A stretch of 64,000 nt of DNA from Sutterella megalosphaeroides (GTDB taxonomy: Bacteria > Pseudomonadota > Gammaproteobacteria > Burkholderiales > Burkholderiaceae_F): assembly GCF_003609995.1 (NCBI RefSeq), contig NZ_AP018786.1:1002001-1066000 (forward strand), in the 5' to 3' direction. The notes beneath the pieces are model-generated. The model did no database searches. It saw only the letters and a program-made list of their open reading frames with translations, and was not told the DNA's origin. A program made the position numbers and the translations under genes. Positions 24,959 to 33,982 of this stretch are shown here, one piece after another (position 1 is the first letter of the stretch; each line of letters begins with the position of its first letter).

Positions 24959-26238
24959 CCTGGAGTCTTTGGCTTGCGGGGATCGCGACGATCCTCACGA
25001 TCGCGGCGCTCTTGAAGCGATGGGAAACGCGTTTGGTGCTTTTCACGTCCGGTTTGGCGATGGCGGCTCTTGTAGGCGAACCTCAGATCGCTATGAAGGC
25101 ATTCATCGCCAATATGACGAACGGATCGCTCATTACGTCGATCTGCTCTTCGATGGGCTTTGCCGCAGTGGTTGCCATCACGCGGTGCGACGTGCATTTC
25201 GTGGGGCTCTTGGTGAAGCCGCTCGGGAAGCTCGGCGTCTTTCTCTTGCCCTTTTGCATGCTCGTCGCCTCGTGCGTCGCGGTGGCGATCCCGAGCGCTG
25301 CGGGTTGCGCCGCGGCTCTCGGCCCCACGATGATTCCGCTCATGGTTCGCGCGGGCTTCCATCCGGCGATCGCGGGCGCGGCCATCATCGGTTCGATTAC
25401 GCCGTCGACGCTCAGCCCGGGAAGTTCCCACAACGTCTGGATCGCGAAAATTGCCGAAATGGACGTGATGGACCTCATCGTGCAGTTCGCCCCCGAAGTG
25501 CTCACGATGTGTGCGTTGAACATCGTTCTCGTAACGGCAATGGTTTTTGTTTTCCGAGACTACAAGCGCCCGCAACCGGGCGAAGACCTCGGCTTTTCGG
25601 TCGTTGCCGACGAGCGCGGCCAGCTGCCCGAACATCCGAGCATGCTTCGCGCCGTCGCTCCGATTCTCCCGGTTGTTCTCCTGATGCTCGGTGCGACCGT
25701 GATTCCGCAGATCCGCATGTCGGTCGCGGAAGCGATGGTGTACGGATCGATCTACACGCTTCTCATCACGCGCTCGAATCCGCAGACCGTCACGAAGGAA
25801 TTCTTCGGAGGCATGGGCAAAGGCTACGCGAACATCATGGGCATCATCATTGCGGCCGGGTGCTTCGCAGGCGGTCTGCGCGCCTGCGGCGTGATCGATT
25901 CGCTGATTGAGACCCTCAAGCACTCGAACGACATTGCGCGCTACGCGGCCAATTTCGGTCCCTTTGTCATGGGGGTGCTCACCGGTTCGGGTGACGCCGC
26001 CGGGCACGCCTTCAATCAGGCCGTGACGCCGTATGCCGCCGACTTCGGGATGAAAATCGAAAACCTCGGCATGGTGGCCGCACTTTCCGGCGCCTTCGGT
26101 CGCATGTGCTCGCCGATTGCCGGCGCGACCATCGTGATCGCCGGCATGACCAAGCTTTCCCCGCTCGACGTCGCCAAGCGCATGGCGATTCCGATGCTGG
26201 TCAATCTCGTTTTGCTCGGCTTCGTGTTCGAGCTTTGA
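24955..26238 (+). CDS. DcuC-like anion/dicarboxylate carrier
   Basis: This 427-residue protein has about eleven to twelve hydrophobic segments and a DcuC-type arrangement: SAAGCAAALGPTMIPLM, GSITPSTLSPGSSHNVW and the C-terminal TGSGDAAGHAFNQAVTPY. DcuC proteins carry C4-dicarboxylates; here, between DUF1177 and an AbgA-like hydrolase, the cargo may instead be a peptide or p-aminobenzoyl-type compound. It overlaps DUF1177 by four bases. Confidence 0.82.
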   Translation: MTWSLWLAGIATILTIAALLKRWETRLVLFTSGLAMAALVGEPQIAMKAFIANMTNGSLITSICSSMGFAAVVAITRCDVHFVGLLVKPLGKLGVFLLPFCMLVASCVAVAIPSAAGCAAALGPTMIPLMVRAGFHPAIAGAAIIGSITPSTLSPGSSHNVWIAKIAEMDVMDLIVQFAPEVLTMCALNIVLVTAMVFVFRDYKRPQPGEDLGFSVVADERGQLPEHPSMLRAVAPILPVVLLMLGATVIPQIRMSVAEAMVYGSIYTLLITRSNPQTVTKEFFGGMGKGYANIMGIIIAAGCFAGGLRACGVIDSLIETLKHSNDIARYAANFGPFVMGVLTGSGDAAGHAFNQAVTPYAADFGMKIENLGMVAALSGAFGRMCSPIAGATIVIAGMTKLSPLDVAKRMAIPMLVNLVLLGFVFEL

Positions 26239-26254
26239 GGTAAGGAGTCACAAC

Positions 26255-27532
26255 ATGTCCGATATTGTGAAGACCATGATTGCCGACCGCAGGCGTCTGC
26301 ATGCGCGTCCCGAAGAGGGCTGGTGCGAGTTCGAGACCACGTACCTGATCGTCGCTCGGCTTCGAGCGCTCGGCTTCGAAGTGTGGACCGGCGACCGTGC
26401 GGTAGATCCCGAGCATGCTCTCGGGCGTGATCCGAAGCTTGTCGAGGCCGCGGCGGCGCGCGCTTCGGCGCACGGCGTTCCTCAGGTATTTCTCGATGAA
26501 ACGAAGGGCTATACGGGCGCAGTCGGTGTTTGGAAGACCGGACGTCCGGGGCCCGTAACCGCTCTGCGCTTCGATATCGATGCATTGCCGATCGACGAGA
26601 CGACCGACGCCGAACACGAAGCTTGTCGGGGCGGATACCGATCCGAAATTCCCGGCTTTTCACACGCCTGCGGTCACGACGGTCATACGGCCGTCGGTCT
26701 CGGCGTCGCCGCCTGGGTGGCGGAGAATGCGGACAAGCTCTGCGGTACCGTCAAACTTCTTTTCCAGCCGGCGGAAGAGGGCGTTCGCGGTGCGGCCGCC
26801 ATGACCGCACGCGGCGTCGTCGACGATGTCGACTGGTTTGCGGGTGCGCACATCGGCTGCTCGGCCCGTCTGGGACAAGTCGGCGTGTCGCATCACGGCT
26901 ACCTGGCCACGACGAAATTCGACTTGGACATCACGGGCGTTCCTTCGGCGGCGGGAAGTCCCGAAAAAGGGAAGAGCGCTCTCATGTGCGGCGCCGCTCT
27001 CTGCATGTCCCTCGGGTCGCTCCCCGGGCACAGCGGCGGCATCACGCGCGTGCAAATCGGGAAGTTCAATTCGGGAACGGGGCGAAACATCGTTGCCGAA
27101 CACGCCTCGCTCGTGATGGAAGTTCGCGGCGAAACGACCGAGATCAACGACTACATGGCCAAGGCCGTCGAGTCGACCGTTTCGGGCATCACGGCCGCAT
27201 ACGGCTGTACGTACGATCTGCGCCGCGTCGGCGAGGCCGTGACCTACCGGGGCGACGAAGAGGCCGTCGAACTCATCAAATCCGCGGCTGCGGAAGTTCC
27301 GGGCGTCGATTCGGTCGTTGACATGAACGCAAAGGTCGGAAGCGAAGACTGCACGGTGCTTATCCGTCGCGTTCAGGAGCATGGCGGCAAAGCCGTGTTT
27401 TTCTACTTCGGTTGCAATCATCACGGACATCACCGGCATGACTTCGAGATCCAGGATGAAACGTCGCTCGCCATCGGCTGGGGCGTCTTTACCGGGTTCC
27501 TGAAGCGCACGAACGGGTTGCAGGCCGTCTGA
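26255..27532 (+). CDS. M20D amidohydrolase, AbgA-like
   Basis: This 425-residue enzyme carries metal-site motifs of the M20D family: FSHACGHDGHT, LFQPAEEGVRGA, GAHIGCSA, and the C-terminal GCNHHGHHRHDFEIQDE. It is most like subunit A of p-aminobenzoyl-glutamate hydrolase, which cuts an amide bond to free glutamate. No AbgB-like second subunit is present. A ribosome site (GAGGTAAGGAG) precedes the ATG 16 bases after the carrier, so these genes form an operon. Confidence 0.85.
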   Translation: MSDIVKTMIADRRRLHARPEEGWCEFETTYLIVARLRALGFEVWTGDRAVDPEHALGRDPKLVEAAAARASAHGVPQVFLDETKGYTGAVGVWKTGRPGPVTALRFDIDALPIDETTDAEHEACRGGYRSEIPGFSHACGHDGHTAVGLGVAAWVAENADKLCGTVKLLFQPAEEGVRGAAAMTARGVVDDVDWFAGAHIGCSARLGQVGVSHHGYLATTKFDLDITGVPSAAGSPEKGKSALMCGAALCMSLGSLPGHSGGITRVQIGKFNSGTGRNIVAEHASLVMEVRGETTEINDYMAKAVESTVSGITAAYGCTYDLRRVGEAVTYRGDEEAVELIKSAAAEVPGVDSVVDMNAKVGSEDCTVLIRRVQEHGGKAVFFYFGCNHHGHHRHDFEIQDETSLAIGWGVFTGFLKRTNGLQAV

Positions 27533-27551
27533 CCGAATAGGCCGTCGCACG

Positions 27552-27582
27552 TCTCCGCCCTTGTCGGCTCGGCAAGGGTGGA
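27552..27582 (+). terminator. Hairpin after the AbgA-like gene
   Basis: Stem CTCCGCCCTTG/CAAGGGTGGAG with one mismatch and a nine-base loop. It lacks a T-run, so it may be a processing or weak termination site. Confidence 0.4.
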
Positions 27583-27687
27583 GCTGCCCGCGAGCCTGCG
27601 CGGCAAGGCGATACGGCTTCTGCAAAGGCTTCGGATCGTGCCGAAGAAAAGAGCGACGGTGCCCGCGGCTCTAAAATGGAAGTTCGT

Positions 27688-27704
27688 CGGAGGCGCCGCC
27701 TCCG
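27688..27704. promoter_or_regulatory. Palindrome CGGAGGC-GCC-GCCTCCG upstream of merR
   Basis: Perfect seven-base arms. A TAAAAT hexamer lies at 27672-27677 just upstream, so the dyad would sit near the transcript start. An autoregulatory operator for the MerR protein is possible. Confidence 0.4.
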
Positions 27705-27747
27705 ATTCGAACTCCCGAAACCTCTGAAAACCAAGGAGCCGCACCGC

Positions 27748-28587
27748 ATGGATCACGACAAACGAGGCCCGAAACGCTATCGCATCGGCGACTTTGCCCG
27801 AGGACTCGGCGTTACGGCCGACTTTCTGAAGCACTATCAGGAAAGCGGCCTGCTCGACGTGCATCGCACGCCGAGCGGCTACCGCTACTACGCGTTCGAG
27901 CAGTCCGCGCGCGTGATCGATTATCTGCGGCTTCGCAACTACGGCGTGAGCGTTCGGGAAATGCGCGAGTACACGGACTGCGACCCCGAACGCGCAATGG
28001 CGCTGCTCGGCGAGCGCACCCGCGAGATGCGTCGCACGATCGAGCGCCTTCAGGCGATCGTCGACGAAGAAGAAGCTTTGGAGCGCTGGTTCGAGGCGCG
28101 CCGAAAGTGCCCGATCGACTGGGAGATTCGGGAGGTCGAGCCCTACGTCTTTTTGCGGCATACGAACGACCGCGCGTTTCTCGAAGACAAGCGCATCCGC
28201 GAACTCCTGCGCGATTGGTGCGCCTGGCTCCCCGTCACGAAGTCCGCGATGCTCGTGAAGCTCGGTCCCTGCGAAGGCGCCGATACGGTGCACTGGGGCT
28301 TTGCGGTGCCGGAGCGGCTTCTGGAACGCTACGGGATCCCGCGCAACGACGCCGTGGAGCGACTCAAGTTCGGTCGGGTCTTTGTTCTCCATTTCTACGG
28401 GCTCGAAGATGCTTTCGAGATGAGGGCCGCGGCCGAAGGACGCCACGCCGCTCACGCACTCGTGCGCGAGCTCGGCTTTCGCGTGGCGGGCGATGGGCTC
28501 CTCATCAACGAAATGCGCTTGACGGACAAAACGGGACAGCCCCGCCCGGGGCTTGGGCGCTTCATTCTGCCCGTCGAGCGGGTCTGA
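27748..28587 (+). CDS. MerR-family regulator with C-terminal ligand-binding domain
   Basis: This 279-residue protein starts at MDHDKRG behind AAGGAG. The N-terminal MerR HTH (YRIGDFARGLGVTADFLKHY) is followed by the wing GLLDVHRTPSGYRYY and a dimerisation helix. The C-terminal domain of about 150 residues looks like a GyrI-like effector domain. No metal-binding Cys pattern of metal sensors is present, so a small organic effector is more likely. It is convergent with the porin. Confidence 0.85.
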   Translation: MDHDKRGPKRYRIGDFARGLGVTADFLKHYQESGLLDVHRTPSGYRYYAFEQSARVIDYLRLRNYGVSVREMREYTDCDPERAMALLGERTREMRRTIERLQAIVDEEEALERWFEARRKCPIDWEIREVEPYVFLRHTNDRAFLEDKRIRELLRDWCAWLPVTKSAMLVKLGPCEGADTVHWGFAVPERLLERYGIPRNDAVERLKFGRVFVLHFYGLEDAFEMRAAAEGRHAAHALVRELGFRVAGDGLLINEMRLTDKTGQPRPGLGRFILPVERV

Positions 28588-28592
28588 AGACG

Positions 28593-28627
28593 AACGCCCC
28601 CCGGCGCACGGGGCGTCGGAGGGCGTT
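28593..28627. terminator. Terminator between merR and the convergent porin
   Basis: Outer arms AACGCCC/GGGCGTT enclose a second GC-rich pairing, followed by TTTTCTT on the plus strand. Confidence 0.75.
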
Positions 28628-28661
28628 TTCTTCGAGGAAACTTCCGGGGGAGGACTCGGGA

Positions 28662-29783
28662 TCAGAACTTGTGCACGATCCCGACCGTGAATTCCACCAC
28701 GTCTTCCGTGGCGCTCGGCTTTTCGGTCTTGTAGGACTGCGAGTAGTCGGAGGCGATCCAGTCGGCCGCCGTGTAGAGTGTCGTACGGCGGGAGAGCGCG
28801 TACGTGTAGCCCACGGCCGTCTGCCAGGTGCTCATCGTCATGGCGGAGTCGCGGCTCCCTTCGAAGTCGCCGTAGCCGACGCCGAGCTTCGCCGTGCCGC
28901 CGAAGGCGGGAACGTCGACGCCGACGTTGACACCCCAGCCGTCGACGCCCGAAGCGAGCGCGAACGTGGTCGTACGGGCCGCGGCCGCGTAGCTTTCGAA
29001 CACCTGAGCGTAGCCGTAGAACTTCGCCCAGCCGGCGTCGTAGTTCGCGCCGAGGTTCCAGGAGAAGCTGTCGTCGAGCTGAGCGTTGTCCGCCGCAGGC
29101 TGCGCCTGGTTGATGGATTCAACGCCGAAGGCGACCATCATCTTGTCGTTGCGGTAGCGAACCGCGCCGCTCGCCATGCGTTCGACGGAGCTCTTGCCTT
29201 CAACGCCCGTGCCGTACTTCTTCGTGTCGGTGCCGAAGGAGTACTGAACGGTCGCGTCGAACCCGGCAAAGGTCGGCGTCGTGTAGGCGACGGCGTTGTC
29301 GATGAATTCGTAGCCGAGCGACACCACCTGGAGGTGGCCGCCGATGTCGCCCCAGCCGCAGGAGAAGGGGCTCACCACGTGACCGAAGCGGGCGTACGGG
29401 CCGTTGCCGCCCACCATCGACCCCATACGGCCGAAGGAAAGGTACCCGAAATCGCCGTCGAGGTAGAGGCGCGCGTCGCGCCCGAAGAGGCGGCCGCCCT
29501 GGCCGAGCGCGCCCGTATCGGACGAGAAGCCGTTTTCAAGCACGAACCCCGCCTTGAGGCCGTTGCCGAGGTCTTCTTCGCCCTTGAGACCGACGCGCGA
29601 GCCGATGTACTGACCGGAAACCATGCGGCTTTGCGTCGAATCGGTGCCGTCGACGTATTCGCGGTGCTGCACGGAAAGACCGTAGTCGAGCACGCCGTAG
29701 AGTTGGATGTCGGAGGCCGTCGCGGGAGTCGCCAGCGCGGTGAGAGCGGCGAGCGAAGCCGCATGAAGAAGGGTCTTATTCAT
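28662..29783 (-). CDS. Gram-negative trimeric porin (Burkholderiales type)
   Basis: This 373-residue protein has a signal peptide (cleavage near ATA-SDIQLYG) and the start IQLYGVLDYG typical of beta-proteobacterial porins. Further blocks are GSRVGLKGEEDLGNGLKA and GRDARLYLDGDFGYLSFGRMGS. The C-terminal strand ends in Phe (VGIVHKF). It lies 111 bases after the flavoprotein reductase gene on the same strand and may bring its substrate across the outer membrane. Confidence 0.92.
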   Translation of the reverse strand: MNKTLLHAASLAALTALATPATASDIQLYGVLDYGLSVQHREYVDGTDSTQSRMVSGQYIGSRVGLKGEEDLGNGLKAGFVLENGFSSDTGALGQGGRLFGRDARLYLDGDFGYLSFGRMGSMVGGNGPYARFGHVVSPFSCGWGDIGGHLQVVSLGYEFIDNAVAYTTPTFAGFDATVQYSFGTDTKKYGTGVEGKSSVERMASGAVRYRNDKMMVAFGVESINQAQPAADNAQLDDSFSWNLGANYDAGWAKFYGYAQVFESYAAAARTTTFALASGVDGWGVNVGVDVPAFGGTAKLGVGYGDFEGSRDSAMTMSTWQTAVGYTYALSRRTTLYTAADWIASDYSQSYKTEKPSATEDVVEFTVGIVHKF

Positions 29784-29813
29784 ATTGGTTCCTTTGGGAT
29801 CGAGGGTTGAAAT

Positions 29814-29881
29814 CCGGTCGAAAAAGAAGACCGGAAACGACTCCCGAGCCCGAACTCGGACATGGGTCCCGGGCTCGGGAG
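29814..29881 (-). terminator. Two hairpins between the reductase and porin genes
   Basis: A 12-base-arm stem (29841-29852 with 29870-29881, CTCCCGAGCCCG arms) is followed by CCGGTC/GACCGG (29814-29819, 29829-29834). There is no long U-run, so partial termination or mRNA end protection is likely, and the porin may receive both read-through and its own promoter. Confidence 0.55.
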
Positions 29882-29894
29882 CGTTCGCAGCAGG

Positions 29895-31856
29895 TTAGGA
29901 GCGCGCGAGCTTGCGGCCGACGATGCGGCCGAAGGTCACGGTGCGACCGCAGGCAAGCCCCGTCGCGAGGTTCGGGTATTCGTTCGCGAAAAAGGCGCCG
30001 CTGTCGTTGCCGATCACGTAAAGGCCCGGGATGGGGTTGCCTTCCGCGTCCATGGCATTCATGTCGGTGTTGATATGAATCCCGTCCATGGTGCAAAGCA
30101 TCCAGCCGACGTTCTTCGCACCGTAGAAGGGCGGCTTGTCGATCGCGGAGAGACGGTGCTTTTCCTTGCCGAAGTCGACGTCTTCGCCCTTCGCGTAGAG
30201 TTCGTTGTGGCGCGTGACGCTCGCCTTCACCGCTTCGGGCGGCAGCCCCAGAGCGTGCGCGAGATCTTCGATCGTGTCGGCCTTCTTGACGAAGCCCTTT
30301 TCAACGAGTTCGGGGAGCATCTTCTCTTCGACAACCTGCCAGGGGATGTTCGGTTCCGCCCCGTTTTCAAACGGGAAGAGGCGCGAGCAGCCGTGCATCT
30401 TGAAGGCTTCGGCGTACTTCGGCCAGTTCGCGTCGAAGAGCGTGTAATGGGCGTGGTCCTTGCGGTACTCGTTCCCGTGAAGGACGTTTTCGTACGTGCC
30501 CGATTCGTTCATGAAGCGCTTGCCGTTCGAATCGAGCTTGAGCCAGGGCTGCGAGCCCATCCAGAAAAAGCCGCTGTCGCCCGATTCGATCGTTTCGCGC
30601 CCGGGCTTCTGGTCGGGACGGATCGCGCAGCGGTCGAACATCATCATCGAGTGCGTTTCGTCCATCTTGGCGCCCGCCCAGAGGCAGGCGCGGATGCCGT
30701 CGCCGCGCGCGCCCGGCATGGCGCCCGTGCGGCCGACGATGCGAAGGTTCCAGGGCTGGAGGGCTTCGATCATCTTGTAGTTGCGCGCGTAGCCGCCCGT
30801 CGCGACCACAACGCCCTTGGCCGCTTCGTAGCGAACGAGCTTGCCTTCGGCATTGCGGGCGATGCAGCCCGTGACGCGCCCCGCCTTCTTTTCGAGCTTC
30901 AGCATCGTCGTCGAATAGTCGAAACGGGCGCCGTGCTTGACGGCATAGTCGTAGAGCACGCGGTTGAGGTCGATCAACTTGCCGTCGGCGTCCTTTTGGT
31001 CGAGCTTCGGCGAGTGACCCGTCGCGAAATGCTTGTAGCGGGTTTCGTCCCCCTTGTCGCTCGATTCGTGTTCGAGCTTGATGCCGCGCTCGGCAAGACG
31101 GTCGCCGAACCAGTCGATGACGGCCCCCGATTCCTCGCACCAGAGCTTGACGAGGTCCTGACGGATGTGGCCGCCCGCGTACTGCGTCGCCATGGCGATG
31201 AATTCGAACTTGTCGATCTTCGTGCCCCATTCCTTCTGGTAGCGGCTGTCGACGGCCCCGAGGTCTTCGCGCACGCCCGTACCGACGGGGAACCGGTCGA
31301 TGCCGATCACCTTGCCGCCCGCTTCGGCGGCCGAAGCCACCACGAACATGCCGCCCGTGCCGCAACCGACGACGAGGATGTCCGTGCGGTGCGTCGCCGT
31401 GATTTCGCTTTCGGCGAATTCGGGTTCCTTGCCGAGCCAGTCGCCGTCGTCGGCTTCTTCGGCCTGCTTGTTGACGACTTCGACGGGGATTTCGCCGCGC
31501 GCCTGAGCGATACATTTCGTCGCGGCCTGATGCACGGCGCGCGAGGTGATGGTCGCCCCCGAAACGGCGTCGATCTCGGCGCTTTGCGCCGCCATGAGGG
31601 ACTTCTTGAGGGCTTCGGCCGCCGCCTGACCGATCGAGGGGGTTTCGCGCGAAACATCGAGGACGACGTCCGTGATGCGGTTCGTGTCGAACGTCATCGT
31701 CACGACGACGTCGCCGCCGATACCCTGGGCGGTCGCGGAGTAGACGCCGGGCTTGTAGACGCCCGCCGAAGCCGCCCGGGCGCCGACGGCTGCAAGGGAC
31801 GCGCTGCCGGCGATGGTGTTGCGCAGGAACGCGCGACGCGAGAAAGCTTTGGTCAT
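29895..31856 (-). CDS. Exported flavoprotein reductase, FMN-bind plus FAD_binding_2
   Basis: This 653-residue protein starts at MTKAFSRRAFLRN, a twin-arginine leader. An FMN_bind domain follows with the covalent flavin motif DAVSGATITS, then an FAD domain (VVGCGTGGMFVVASAAEAGG) and a C-terminal NEYPNLATGLACGRTVTFGR block. The family reduces C=C bonds of fumarate, urocanate, cinnamates and others in anaerobic respiration. In this protein the GxNRLGG arginine of fumarate reductases is replaced by FANEYPN and the HTMGG-type histidine by LCTMDG, so the substrate is probably not fumarate. No cytochrome gene is nearby. The porin downstream is a likely partner. Confidence 0.88.
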   Translation of the reverse strand: MTKAFSRRAFLRNTIAGSASLAAVGARAASAGVYKPGVYSATAQGIGGDVVVTMTFDTNRITDVVLDVSRETPSIGQAAAEALKKSLMAAQSAEIDAVSGATITSRAVHQAATKCIAQARGEIPVEVVNKQAEEADDGDWLGKEPEFAESEITATHRTDILVVGCGTGGMFVVASAAEAGGKVIGIDRFPVGTGVREDLGAVDSRYQKEWGTKIDKFEFIAMATQYAGGHIRQDLVKLWCEESGAVIDWFGDRLAERGIKLEHESSDKGDETRYKHFATGHSPKLDQKDADGKLIDLNRVLYDYAVKHGARFDYSTTMLKLEKKAGRVTGCIARNAEGKLVRYEAAKGVVVATGGYARNYKMIEALQPWNLRIVGRTGAMPGARGDGIRACLWAGAKMDETHSMMMFDRCAIRPDQKPGRETIESGDSGFFWMGSQPWLKLDSNGKRFMNESGTYENVLHGNEYRKDHAHYTLFDANWPKYAEAFKMHGCSRLFPFENGAEPNIPWQVVEEKMLPELVEKGFVKKADTIEDLAHALGLPPEAVKASVTRHNELYAKGEDVDFGKEKHRLSAIDKPPFYGAKNVGWMLCTMDGIHINTDMNAMDAEGNPIPGLYVIGNDSGAFFANEYPNLATGLACGRTVTFGRIVGRKLARS

Positions 31857-32382
31857 GATTCGTTTGCCTTTGTCAAAACCGGGGTGAAACCGAAATAGCG
31901 CCGCACGCGCGGCGCGGTGAGAATGGCGACAAAGGTACGACCGAGGGTCTGCCACGAGTCAAATGCTCATAAAGAGGTAGATCAAAAGGCGTTGTCGGTG
32001 GATGGTATGCGGGTTTTTACCGGTCATCGGGCGACCTCTCGGCCTCTCTCCACGCTGAAGGGCCCGCACCGCGAATGCGGGGCGTCGGGGCGTCGCCCGC
32101 ATTTTCCAAGGGTTTTCGGGAAAGATGAAGCGCCGTGCGGTGCGCGTTCCGGCCGAAGTTGTGTGTAGGACCCGACTTCGGCGGGAAAAAAGGGCGCTCG
32201 AAGAGGACAAGGAAGGGTTATTCCCAATGGTTTTCGTTCGGAAGAGGGGCGTTTTCTCATTGCGCTTTCGACCGAATTGCATAACGCGGGTACAATCCGC
32301 ATTCGCTTTCGGAGCTGCTCGGGCACTTTGTCCCCGACGGTTCTCTTTCGACTCGTTTCTCTTTTTCAACTTTTCGACCGTC
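31857..32382. other. Divergent control region of the flavoprotein and SMR genes
   Basis: I see no gene in this 526-base gap. A hairpin GCGCCGC/GCGGCGC (31898-31915) lies in the flavoprotein leader. The segment GCTCATAAAGAGGT (31965-31978) resembles one upstream of the second molybdoenzyme at 45555. For the plus strand, TACAAT at 32291-32296 is a good -10 for the SMR gene, with TCGACC 17 bases upstream. Confidence 0.45.
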
Positions 32383-32709
32383 ATGCTTTCCTGGACCTAC
32401 CTCATCGTTGCGGGACTCTTCGAAATGGGCTGGCCGCTCGGCTTCAAGCTCGCGAATGCGGCTGAAGGCCGCATGTCCTGGCTGTGGATCGGCTTTTCCG
32501 TCCTTTCCATGGTGGCTTCGGGCTACTTCCTCTTTCAGGCTCAGAAGACGATTCCGATCGGCACGGCCTACATCGTCTGGACCGCGATCGGCGGCGTCGG
32601 CACGGCGGTGATCGGGATGATCTTCTTCGGCGACAGCACGTCGATGCTGCGGATCTTCTTCCTCTTCATGATCCTCGTCGGCGTCATCGGTTTGAAGCTC
32701 GCGCATTGA
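32383..32709 (+). CDS. sugE: Small multidrug resistance family exporter, SugE/Gdx type
   Basis: This 108-residue protein has four membrane helices and the essential glutamate E14 in the first helix (AGLFEMGWPLGFK). The third helix reads GTAYIVWTAIGGVGTAVIG. SugE/Gdx proteins export guanidinium; related Qac members export quaternary ammonium drugs. The first-helix context is closer to SugE, but the split is not certain. I looked for a guanidine riboswitch in the leader and did not see one. Confidence 0.85.
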   Translation: MLSWTYLIVAGLFEMGWPLGFKLANAAEGRMSWLWIGFSVLSMVASGYFLFQAQKTIPIGTAYIVWTAIGGVGTAVIGMIFFGDSTSMLRIFFLFMILVGVIGLKLAH

Positions 32710-32735
32710 GCGCGCACGACGCACCACATCAAACG

Positions 32736-32766
32736 GCCCCCGAACGGTATGCGCTCGGGGGCTTTT
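32736..32766 (+). terminator. Terminator of the SMR gene
   Basis: Stem GCCCCCGA/TCGGGGGC with an 11-base loop, followed by TTTT. Confidence 0.88.
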
Positions 32767-32850
32767 CTATTTCGGCTGCGGCAACTTCCCGCCTCCGTTC
32801 TTGCCGGCGTCGCTTTCGGTCCCGTAAACCCGTCAATTCCTCGGGTTCTT

Positions 32851-32856
32851 TATAAT
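32851..32856 (+). promoter_or_regulatory. TATAAT -10 box for LTTR 2
   Basis: A perfect -10 hexamer lies 32 bases before the LysR ATG. No good -35 is visible, as is common for activator-dependent promoters. Confidence 0.45.
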
Positions 32857-32888
32857 CGGCCGCGACCCCACCCGAAAGAAACGCCCCT

Positions 32889-33836
32889 ATGGACCTCCAA
32901 CAACTTACGCTGCAGGATCTGCGGATTCTGCGGTCGCTCTATCGCACGCACTCGCAAAAGGAGACGGCGCTCGCGCTCGGTCTCTCGTCGCCCACTTTGA
33001 GCCGTCGGATCGCCGAAATGCGCGAACTCTTCGGCGACAAGCTTTTCGTTCGCTACGCCAACACGATGATGCCGACGCCTTTCATGGTCGAGCACATCCC
33101 GGCCGTTGAACGCCTCGTCGAAGGGATGCGCGACCTTTGCGAGCCCTCGTGGTTCGATCCGTCCTCGCACCAGGAAGTGATTCGGATCGGCTGCATCGAC
33201 TACGACCTCTTTTCGGGCCTGAGCGTGCGCACCGCGCTGATGGTGCGAAAGGCCGCGCCCGGGATCGCGTTGGAGTTTCGCTACCTCGACCTTGAAATCG
33301 AGTCGAAGCTCGCGAACGGGAGCCTCGACATGGTCATTTGGTATTGGCCGCTCGGAAGTCCCAACATCCATATGATGACGCTTCGCGAACCGCGCCCCGC
33401 GGTCCTCGTGCGAAACGAGCATCCGCTCGCGAAACTTCAGGCGACGCTCGACCCCGACGAAACCGTCCCGATTGAGGCACTTCACAACTACGAGCGGATC
33501 TGTGCGACCTACACCGAAGCGCAGGCCTCGTGCATTTTTCCTTTCGAAGCACATCAGCGCACGGCTTTCTACGTGCCGAGTTACGGGATGGGGTTTCGGC
33601 TCCTGCAGCACGGTGACTTCACGCTGAGCGTGCCGCTTCTCTACGACCACGACATGCTCGAGCGCCTCGGTCTCACGGTGTTGCGGGTCGCCGAGCGGAC
33701 GGAGCCGCGTACGCAGCTTCTTCTCTGGCACGAGCGCACGCACGCGTCGCCCGCGCGACAGTGGGTGCGGTCGATCCTCGCCGCAAACGCCCGCCAACTT
33801 GCCGCGGACCCGTCGACCCCGATCGATCCGTCCTGA
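32889..33836 (+). CDS. LysR-family regulator (LTTR 2)
   Basis: This 315-residue protein has an N-terminal HTH (LQDLRILRSLYRTHSQKETA, then LSSPTLSRRIAEMRELF) and a substrate-binding-like C-terminal domain. It ends with LLLWHERTHASPARQWVRSI, shared with the other two LysR proteins of the window. It is convergent with AssT2, so it could act on the AssT2/porin promoter from a distance or on other targets. Confidence 0.88.
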   Translation: MDLQQLTLQDLRILRSLYRTHSQKETALALGLSSPTLSRRIAEMRELFGDKLFVRYANTMMPTPFMVEHIPAVERLVEGMRDLCEPSWFDPSSHQEVIRIGCIDYDLFSGLSVRTALMVRKAAPGIALEFRYLDLEIESKLANGSLDMVIWYWPLGSPNIHMMTLREPRPAVLVRNEHPLAKLQATLDPDETVPIEALHNYERICATYTEAQASCIFPFEAHQRTAFYVPSYGMGFRLLQHGDFTLSVPLLYDHDMLERLGLTVLRVAERTEPRTQLLLWHERTHASPARQWVRSILAANARQLAADPSTPIDPS

Positions 33837-33879
33837 TGCGAAGCCGCGGAGCGGGCTTTGGGTCGGGTTTCCTGAAAAA

Positions 33880-33916
33880 AGAAAACCCCTGAAAAGCGGT
33901 CGTAGCCTTTCAGGGG
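33880..33916 (-). terminator. Terminator of assT2
   Basis: Stem CCCCTGAAA/TTTCAGGGG (33886-33894, 33908-33916), followed on the minus strand by TTTTCTTTTTTC. It lies between the convergent LTTR 2 and assT2 genes. Confidence 0.88.
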
Positions 33917-33982
33917 AGGAAGTCGGTCGACGCGGGGCTTGCCTCAAAAGGCAAGTCCTTCGTCGAACGGACCGAACGGACG

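Noticed and set aside
32125-32382. N-terminal extension of the SMR exporter
   Set aside because: The frame is open, but the added residues are Arg-rich and not membrane-like, and they span the promoter; SMR proteins are about 105-110 residues, matching the ATG at 32383.
32260-32382. Guanidine riboswitch upstream of the SugE-like gene
   Set aside because: I looked for the conserved ykkC core and for paired ACGR-loop hairpins and saw neither.
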